This document shows, piece by piece, positions 12,616 through 17,827 of a stretch of 17,827 nt of DNA; position 1 is the first letter of the stretch; each line of letters opens with the position of its first letter. The stretch covers positions 1 through 17,827 of the forward strand of contig JBBIQJ010000040.1 of the NCBI GenBank assembly GCA_037442385.1, read 5' to 3'. Origin of the DNA: LDYB01 sp037442385. Lineage in GTDB: Bacteria > Armatimonadota > Fimbriimonadia > Fimbriimonadales > GBS-DC. The position numbers were made by a program, and so were the translations under genes. The notes beneath the pieces are model-generated. The model ran no database searches, was not told where the DNA came from, and was given only the letters and a program-made list of their open reading frames with translations.

Positions 12616-15600
12616 GAGTGGACGCAAGCGACGACGGAAAGTAGCGGAAGAACCGCCGCCAGAGACCGTAGTATCCGCAGTTGCGGCTGACAACTCGCCA
12701 GCGGAAGGCTCCGCCAAGCCGTCGCGCCGCAAACGCACATCAACACCGCCACCAGAAGCGCCATCCCCTGAAGCGCCTGCGACACCTGAAAGCGCTCAGA
12801 CGGCGGAACCCAAACGCAAACGGCGCTCGCGCAAAACCACAACAGCGCCCGCTGAACCCGAAGCGCAATCCGTCGCCCCAACAGAAACCAAAACACCTGC
12901 TGAACCCGAAGTTCAAGCCGTCATCCCAACAGAAGCCGAAACGCTCGCGCCGATGGAGTCGCCGCCCACCGAAACGCCCCGACGACGTACCCGACGCAAG
13001 AAAACTGCCACGGAACCCACTGCAGAAGCGTCCCCCGCAGAAACTGTAGCAGAGGAGTCGGCGGCTCCTGTAAGCGCCGAAGTGGTTCCTGCCCTCCCAG
13101 AAAGCGCCGAGGCTCCCTCTGCCCCCGCAAAACGCCGACGCCGTAAAAAGGCAGAAGTCGCGCATGAAGCGGTCAGCGAAGCGACACCTGCAGAAACGGT
13201 TCCCATCAGCGAAGTAACGCCTGCAGAAACCGCCCCCGTCAGCGAACCGCCCGTAGAGACTCCCCGAAAAACACGCCGACGCCGCAAAAAAACCGGGAGC
13301 GCGGAAGCAACCCCTGCTGTCGCCGCTGTGGAAGAGGTCGCCCCTGCAAAGCCTCCTGTACGCCACCCGCTGGTGCGCGTGCATTTCCACCACAGCGTTC
13401 CCAGCCTCATAGTTGGGGAAAAAAGCTACCGCCCCTTTTTCTTCTTCGGCAACCCGCACACCACCGAGGCAGGCGTCCGTATCCATCAGGAGATGCAGCT
13501 TGCCTTCGAGTCGGGCATCTCGCTGGTGGCGTTGCTGATTACTCTACCCGCCCGCGAAACAGGGGCTATTGAGGCGTTTGACCAGGTGCGCTACTGGGTC
13601 GCGCTCGCCCGTGAACTGAACCCAGAGGTGCAGATTCTGTGGCGGATTGTGCCCGCTCCTGTGGGACGCTGGGAAAAAGAGTATCCTGAAGGCGTCATCC
13701 GCTACGCCGATGGCACAGTTGGCGGTCCCTCCGTGTGCGCTGACCGCTGGTGGCAGCAGGTACAGGAGCAGCTGACGCGCCTTATAGAGCTGATCGAGCA
13801 AGAAGAGGAGGGTGCGCACACACTGGGCTATCATCTGGACTGGGGCGAGTGGTTTTATCCCGAATCGGGAGGCTATGATACCAGCGAGGCGGCGCTGAGC
13901 GCCTTTCGCGATTGGCTTCGTCGTCATTATCGGGGCGATTCGGTCTCGCTCCGCGCCTGTTGGTTCGATGGGCAGGTGAGTTTCAGCACGGCGACCTTGC
14001 CACCTTTCCAGCCCAGCGCGCCGCCCCAAAAGCGCCAGTTTTACCACCTGCGCCGCGAAGGGCGCTGGATTGACTATCACCGCTTCCTCTCGGAAATCAC
14101 AACGAAGCGCATCCTCACGCTGGCGGAGGCGGTCAAAGCCGCCTGCCAGAACCGCGCGCTGGTGGGCGTCTCCTACGGCTATCTGCTGGAGTGGCGCCAC
14201 CCCCATTCGGGGCATCTGGCGCTGGGGCAGCTGCTGCGAAGCGAACTGATAGACTTCCTGAGCGCACCGATTACCTACGCCGACCGTCTGCCCGGAGGCA
14301 CAGGCGCCTTCCCTACTCCCGTCGACTCGGTTCACCTGCATCATAAACTGTTCCTTTCGGAGGAGGACTATCGCACGCCGTTTGGTAAGATGGCTCCGAT
14401 TGGCACGCCCGCAACCGAGCGCACGCTGACCCCTACCAGCGAACCTGACGACTACAACCCACCCCTGCGCTCGGCGCAAGCGGTGGTGCAGGCACAGGCG
14501 CGTTCGGTGGGGCAATCGCTCACTTTCGGCTACGGCACGCAGTGGATGGACCTGTGGGGCGAGGGCTGGCTCGCCAACCCGATTGCGTGGGAAAACGCGC
14601 GCGCGGAGCAAATCCTCTGGGAGATGCGTGAGCGCACGCCCCAAGCGCCGCCCGACCTCGCTGTGATTGTGGACCCCACCAGCATGCGCTATGTACGCAC
14701 AGGGTCGCGCCTGCTGGAACAGGTGATTGTCAAGGCGCGTGAGGCGCTGATGCGCAGTGGCGTCTCGGTCGGGTTCTACCTGCTGGAAGACATTGTGCGC
14801 CGCGATTTTCCGCTCACCCGCATGGTACTGTTCCTGAACGCATGGCGGCTATCGCACCCCGTGCGCGAAGCCATCCAGCGCAAGCTCCAGCGCAATCAAC
14901 GCACACTGGTCTGGCTCTATGCCGGTTCCTTGTTCAAGGGGCATCGCGATGCGCTCGCTACGGCTCGTGAGGTGATGGGCTTCGCGCTCGCACGCCAGCC
15001 TTGGGCAAGCACGCAGGGCACACAAATCGTCAAACCCACGCATCCGATTGCGCGCGCACTCGGCACGGACAAGCTCGGCGTCCAGGAGCCGTGGGAACCC
15101 AGCTACTATGTGCTGGACGAAGACGCCGAGGTCATTGGGCAATACATCGAAACGGGGCTGCCCTCACTGGCGGTTAAAGCCCATGGCGACTGGCGCTCGG
15201 TGTTTATCGGCGAGCGCACGCTCACCCCAGAGCTGATTCGCGCTCTCGCCTGGTGGGCAGGGGTGCATGTGTGGCTCAGCTCCAACGATGTGGTGCATGT
15301 GCGCCGCCCGTGGCTCCATATTCACGCCACGCGCGGCGGGCGCAAGACTCTCTTCCTGCCGGAAGGCATCAGCGTCTATGACCCTGCCGAAGGGGGCATC
15401 ACGGCGCATAATGGCAGCGAGTATGTGTTGAACCTGCAAGAGGGCGAAAGCCGCGTGCTGCTGGTGGACACCGCAGAGCGGCTGGAGGCGCTCTTGCGTG
15501 GGGAAAGCCTGCCGCCGCTGGCACACGAAGAGCCTGTTCCGGAGCCAGAGCCTGCTACGATAGAACCCATTATCCCAATCGTGGCGGTGGAGCCTGTGGA

Positions 15601-15766
15601 GGCGGTCGCTCCCGAAGTGGCGGCGGAACCTGTCCGAAGTCGGAAGGCGCGCGGCGCCCGCAAGCGTCGTTCCAAAGGGGGCACAAAGGAGACTCCGTCA
15701 GTTCCCTCTATAGAAGCCGTTCAGTGGCGGCGCACCCCCATAGAACATAACGGGGAACCCTCATGA
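12545..15766 (+). CDS. GH42-like protein with basic-block disordered N-terminus
   Basis: The product is 1073 aa with no signal peptide. Residues 1-~272 are low-complexity Pro/Glu/Ala/Thr sequence with seven Arg/Lys clusters (at about 3-6, 27-32, 61-64, 90-97, 146-153, 196-202 and 241-249). From ~275 a (beta/alpha)-barrel like glycoside hydrolase family 42 begins: PFFFFGNPHTTEAG, a central HLDWGEWFYPES with an acidic residue where the acid/base could lie, and HLHHKLFLSEEDYRTP where the nucleophile Glu could lie. Residues ~700-850 resemble the GH42 trimerisation (amidotransferase-like) domain. The C-tail is again Pro/Glu-rich with one Arg/Lys cluster. The exact family and substrate are uncertain. 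The ATG lies 71 nt inside the HAD gene and lacks a clear ribosome site; its stop overlaps hisF (ATGA). Confidence 0.8.
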   Translation: MARRKKTVSESAQPPSLEAPVPNESGRKRRRKVAEEPPPETVVSAVAADNSPAEGSAKPSRRKRTSTPPPEAPSPEAPATPESAQTAEPKRKRRSRKTTTAPAEPEAQSVAPTETKTPAEPEVQAVIPTEAETLAPMESPPTETPRRRTRRKKTATEPTAEASPAETVAEESAAPVSAEVVPALPESAEAPSAPAKRRRRKKAEVAHEAVSEATPAETVPISEVTPAETAPVSEPPVETPRKTRRRRKKTGSAEATPAVAAVEEVAPAKPPVRHPLVRVHFHHSVPSLIVGEKSYRPFFFFGNPHTTEAGVRIHQEMQLAFESGISLVALLITLPARETGAIEAFDQVRYWVALARELNPEVQILWRIVPAPVGRWEKEYPEGVIRYADGTVGGPSVCADRWWQQVQEQLTRLIELIEQEEEGAHTLGYHLDWGEWFYPESGGYDTSEAALSAFRDWLRRHYRGDSVSLRACWFDGQVSFSTATLPPFQPSAPPQKRQFYHLRREGRWIDYHRFLSEITTKRILTLAEAVKAACQNRALVGVSYGYLLEWRHPHSGHLALGQLLRSELIDFLSAPITYADRLPGGTGAFPTPVDSVHLHHKLFLSEEDYRTPFGKMAPIGTPATERTLTPTSEPDDYNPPLRSAQAVVQAQARSVGQSLTFGYGTQWMDLWGEGWLANPIAWENARAEQILWEMRERTPQAPPDLAVIVDPTSMRYVRTGSRLLEQVIVKAREALMRSGVSVGFYLLEDIVRRDFPLTRMVLFLNAWRLSHPVREAIQRKLQRNQRTLVWLYAGSLFKGHRDALATAREVMGFALARQPWASTQGTQIVKPTHPIARALGTDKLGVQEPWEPSYYVLDEDAEVIGQYIETGLPSLAVKAHGDWRSVFIGERTLTPELIRALAWWAGVHVWLSSNDVVHVRRPWLHIHATRGGRKTLFLPEGISVYDPAEGGITAHNGSEYVLNLQEGESRVLLVDTAERLEALLRGESLPPLAHEEPVPEPEPATIEPIIPIVAVEPVEAVAPEVAAEPVRSRKARGARKRRSKGGTKETPSVPSIEAVQWRRTPIEHNGEPS
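12851..13246 (+). repeat. Short internal repeats in the disordered N-terminus
   Basis: Two repeat types are visible inside the large coding region. A 48-nt unit starting GCTGAACCCGAA occurs at 12851 and 12899 and encodes AEPE[AV]Q[SA]V[AI]PTE. A 33-nt unit starting AGCGAA occurs at 13175, 13208 and partly at 13241 and encodes SE[AV]TPAET[VA]P[IV]. They keep the frame and suggest the tail grew by slippage or duplication. Confidence 0.7.
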
Positions 15767-16518
15767 CCACCCGCAGGATCATCCCCTGCCTTGATATCCA
15801 GAACGGGCGCGTGGTCAAGGGCGTGCGCTTTGTGGGTTTGCGCGACGCAGGCGACCCTGTGGAACTGGCACGCTTTTACGACTCGGAAGGCGCCGATGAG
15901 CTGGTGTTTCTGGACATCACCGCCAGCCACGAGCGTCGCGCCCCCGTGTTTGAGTTAGCCAGTCGTGTCGCCGAACAGGTGTTCATTCCCTTCACCGTCG
16001 GCGGCGGCATTCGGAGCCTTCAAGATATTCGCGCCATCCTGCAGGCAGGCGCCGACAAAGTGAGCCTCAACACGGTTGCAGTAGAAAACCCCACCCTGAT
16101 CACCGAAGCGGCGGAGCGGTTCGGCAGCCAGTGCGTGGTGGTGGCGATCGATGCCCGCTGGAACGGCGTGTTTTACGAGGTATGCATCCACGGCGGGCGC
16201 ACCCCCACAGGCAAAGACGCCGTGCTGTGGGCGCAGGAAGCGGTTCAGCGCGGTGCTGGCGAGATTCTGCTGACCAGCATGGACCGCGACGGCGTGCAGA
16301 CGGGCTATGAGCTGACCCTGACGCGCCAGGTTGCCGAGGCAGTCTCTGTGCCCGTGATTGCCTCGGGGGGCGCAGGCGCGCCCCAGCATCTCTACGAAGC
16401 GCTGACCGAAGGCAAAGCATCCGCCGCGCTGGTCGCCTCAATTGTGCATGACGGCATCTATCGCATTTGTGAGTTGAAAGCCTATCTGCACGAACGGGGC
16501 GTGCCTGTGCGCCTCTAA
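15763..16518 (+). CDS. hisF: Imidazole glycerol phosphate synthase cyclase subunit HisF
   Basis: The product is 251 aa, the normal length. HisF uses ammonia from HisH to close the imidazole ring, giving IGP and AICAR in histidine synthesis. The (beta/alpha)8 half-barrel motifs are complete: IIPCLDIQNGRVVKG with catalytic Asp11, FLDITAS, FTVGGGIRS phosphate loop, ADKVSLNT, AIDAR with catalytic Asp130, HGGRTPTG, LLTSMDRDGVQTGY, and VIASGGAG. The ATG overlaps the stop of the GH42-like gene (ATGA), with GGGGA as ribosome site. No other his gene is visible, so the histidine genes are scattered or lie elsewhere. Its stop overlaps the CHAT gene stop by 4 bp. Confidence 0.97.
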   Translation: MTTRRIIPCLDIQNGRVVKGVRFVGLRDAGDPVELARFYDSEGADELVFLDITASHERRAPVFELASRVAEQVFIPFTVGGGIRSLQDIRAILQAGADKVSLNTVAVENPTLITEAAERFGSQCVVVAIDARWNGVFYEVCIHGGRTPTGKDAVLWAQEAVQRGAGEILLTSMDRDGVQTGYELTLTRQVAEAVSVPVIASGGAGAPQHLYEALTEGKASAALVASIVHDGIYRICELKAYLHERGVPVRL

Positions 16519-17827
16519 AACGCTCCTAACCGAATAAAAGGCGCCCAATAGTAGGGGTGCTGGAAGCGCGGGTCTTGCTTGACCTCCAGCGCGGCGCGGC
16601 GGAGCGCCTCTTCGGAGGTCAGCCCCTGCTTAAGCAAAGCGTAGAAGCGGCTCATCAGCAGCGCCGTGCTTTCGTCGCTGACCTTCCACTGGCTCAATAT
16701 CTGAACGGGAACGCCGCATACACTAAGCGCCCACACCATGCCCATCGTGCCCTCGCCAGGACGCGCCTGTCCGCGTGCGCTCTCACATGCAGAGAGCACT
16801 ACCATCTCCGCGCTCAGAGGGATTTCCATCAACTCGCGTGCGGTGAGAATCCCGTCTTCGCCAGAGTCCTCCGCAGGCTCCGCCAGCACGATGCCGCTCT
16901 GCAAGGGCGTTGCGTCGTTGAAATAACCGTGCGTTGCCAGATGCAGATAGCGGTACTTGCCCATCTCTGCCTTGAGAGTCGCTTCCTGGGCGTCTTTTCC
17001 CTTAAGCAGTGTGTGTCCGGGAAAGAATTGTGCAATCTGCTGCGCCTCCTGCTCGGTGCCGGGCAGGGGTGTGATGCGCACGCCCAGCTCCGCAAGGTAC
17101 TGTCCGGTGATGTCGCGCGCGCCTGCTGTGATGGGACGCGCACCCGCTGTGATGGGACGCGCGCCTGCGGTAATCGGGCGTTCGCCTGCCGTGATGGGGC
17201 GTTCCCCGGCTGTAATCGGACGCTCTCCCGCCGTTAGCGGGCGTTCACCCGCCGTTAGCGGGCGCTCCCCTGCGGTCAAGGGGCGCGAACCTGCCGTGAG
17301 TGGACGCGACTCGTCCACACGCGCCAGCGTCAACATCCCAAACTGGGGGTTGGCGACCATTAGCATCTCCTTCTCAGGGCGTGGGCGGTTGGGAACTTCA
17401 CGCAAGCGCACGGCAATCGACGCGCTCGGTGCATAAATCAGGGTGTATTGCTCCCACAGGAAGCCCTGCACGGTGAGCAATGCCTGAAAGGGTACATCCC
17501 AGAGTTCCACATCGGGGCAGATAATGAGCGTTTTTGCTGAGGCGATGCGTCCCTGCACAGGACCCAGCAAGAGTCGATACATCTCGCGCGCAGGCGCTTC
17601 ATACTTGCCCTCTGGGGTCGCACAGGTCAATACAAACGATTCGGTCAGCTCGCCCAGCGGTTTCTGCAGGTTAATCTGATGCACACTGAGGCGAGGCTGG
17701 TCTTTCTCCTTCGTCAGGCAGAACACCAGCAAGACCCCTTCCCCCTTTTTGTTGGAAGGAATGGCGAGGTACTCCAGCAGGGCGCTTTGGGGGGGCAGTG
17801 CGTCGGCAATCTGTTGTCGGGGCAGCG
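16515..17827 (-). CDS. CHAT-domain (caspase/separase-like) protein, 5' end missing
   Basis: The frame is open through the right edge (ADALPPQSALLEYLAI continues into the usual TTG-start candidate at 17732), so the true start is outside. The visible ~437 residues are a full CHAT domain: an ALLEY strand, LIICPDVELWDVPFQAL, the MVANPQFG turn, LPGTEQEAQQIAQFF, catalytic His in LATHG (codon 16929-16931), catalytic Cys in LSACES (codon 16785-16787), GEGTMGMVWAL, and the C-terminal HPYYWAPFIRLG. CHAT proteases often follow TPR repeats and act in cleavage-based signalling or defence; upstream TPRs would lie outside the window. Unusually, nine RPxTAG heptapeptides are inserted between ANPQFG and LPGTEQEA. 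The neighbour hisF gives no functional hint. Confidence 0.92.
   Translation of the reverse strand, partial: LPRQQIADALPPQSALLEYLAIPSNKKGEGVLLVFCLTKEKDQPRLSVHQINLQKPLGELTESFVLTCATPEGKYEAPAREMYRLLLGPVQGRIASAKTLIICPDVELWDVPFQALLTVQGFLWEQYTLIYAPSASIAVRLREVPNRPRPEKEMLMVANPQFGMLTLARVDESRPLTAGSRPLTAGERPLTAGERPLTAGERPITAGERPITAGERPITAGARPITAGARPITAGARDITGQYLAELGVRITPLPGTEQEAQQIAQFFPGHTLLKGKDAQEATLKAEMGKYRYLHLATHGYFNDATPLQSGIVLAEPAEDSGEDGILTARELMEIPLSAEMVVLSACESARGQARPGEGTMGMVWALSVCGVPVQILSQWKVSDESTALLMSRFYALLKQGLTSEEALRRAALEVKQDPRFQHPYYWAPFIRLGAF
17121..17309 (-). repeat. Nine 21-nt in-frame repeats coding RPxTAG heptapeptides
   Basis: Nine exact-length units of 21 nt code, in protein order, for SRPLTAG twice, ERPLTAG twice, ERPITAG three times and ARPITAG twice; a tenth degenerate unit (ARDITG) follows. 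Arg, Pro, Thr, Ala and Gly are the same in all nine, while codon third bases vary widely (Pro as CCC, CCG and CCA; Gly as all four GGN). The array sits in a loop of the CHAT domain. Confidence 0.93.

Noticed and set aside
13544..14644. 366-codon open frame on the minus strand inside the GH42-like gene
   Set aside because: It lies wholly opposite the barrel-coding region; its composition (His/Arg/Gln-rich) is typical of antisense reading of GC-rich genes.
17121..17309. 21-nt tandem units as a CRISPR or iteron array
   Set aside because: There are no spacers, the units keep frame inside a coding gene, and conservation is at the amino-acid rather than the DNA level.
16957..17436. Plus-strand frame with repeated GRAPAVM/GRSPAV units
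   Set aside because: It is the antisense reading of the CHAT heptapeptide array; the CHAT frame has a conserved domain on both sides of the repeats.

Overview
This is a gene-dense, GC-rich bacterial segment that looks like Armatimonadota or a neighbouring hot-spring phylum. That assignment is an inference from three things: a HAF-repeat protein ending in a dockerin-like pair, a Bacillus/Thermotoga-style flagellar gene order (fliK-flgD-flgE-...-fliM-fliN/Y-fliO-fliP), and very compact gene ends. I could not test it by database search. No tRNA, rRNA, CRISPR array, transposase or prophage gene was seen.

Layout. (1) Positions 1-698 hold the 3' end of a secreted-type HAF-repeat protein with a C-terminal dockerin-like pair. 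(2) 676-1359 (minus) is a J-domain membrane protein, divergent from purE-purK (1403-2989, plus), which carry out the CAIR steps of purine synthesis. (3) 2969-11396 (minus) is one long flagellar block, read in the order fliK, flgD, flgE, an unexpected 597-residue amidotransferase-like/deacetylase-like protein, fliM, fliN/fliY, fliO, then a 392-bp gene-free stretch packed with short hairpins, then fliP. (4) 11483-16518 (plus) is a tightly packed metabolic run: panD, a HAD phosphatase, a 1073-residue GH42-like protein with a long Arg/Lys-block disordered N-terminus, and hisF. (5) 16515-17827 (minus) is the 3' part of a CHAT-domain (caspase/separase-like) protein that runs off the right edge. It carries nine perfect-length heptapeptide repeats (RPxTAG) in a loop ahead of its catalytic His and Cys.

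How the genes work together. The minus-strand block encodes hook assembly (FlgD cap, FlgE hook, FliK ruler), the motor switch (FliM, FliN/Y) and part of the export gate (FliO, FliP). The 597-aa protein lies between flgE and fliM, where many Gram-positive-type operons have flbD/fliL. The plus-strand genes are linked by overlapping starts and stops (panD/HAD TGATG, HAD/GH42-like 71 nt, GH42-like/hisF ATGA), which suggests cotranscription of functionally unrelated genes.

Most unusual points: the hairpin cluster before fliP, where the likely signal peptide of FliP runs upstream of the only conventional start codon; the heptapeptide array in the CHAT protein, conserved in protein but scrambled in codons; the foreign-looking gene inside the flagellar operon; the basic-block tail on a GH42-like enzyme; and three genes whose -10-like boxes sit so close to the start codon that leaderless mRNAs are likely.
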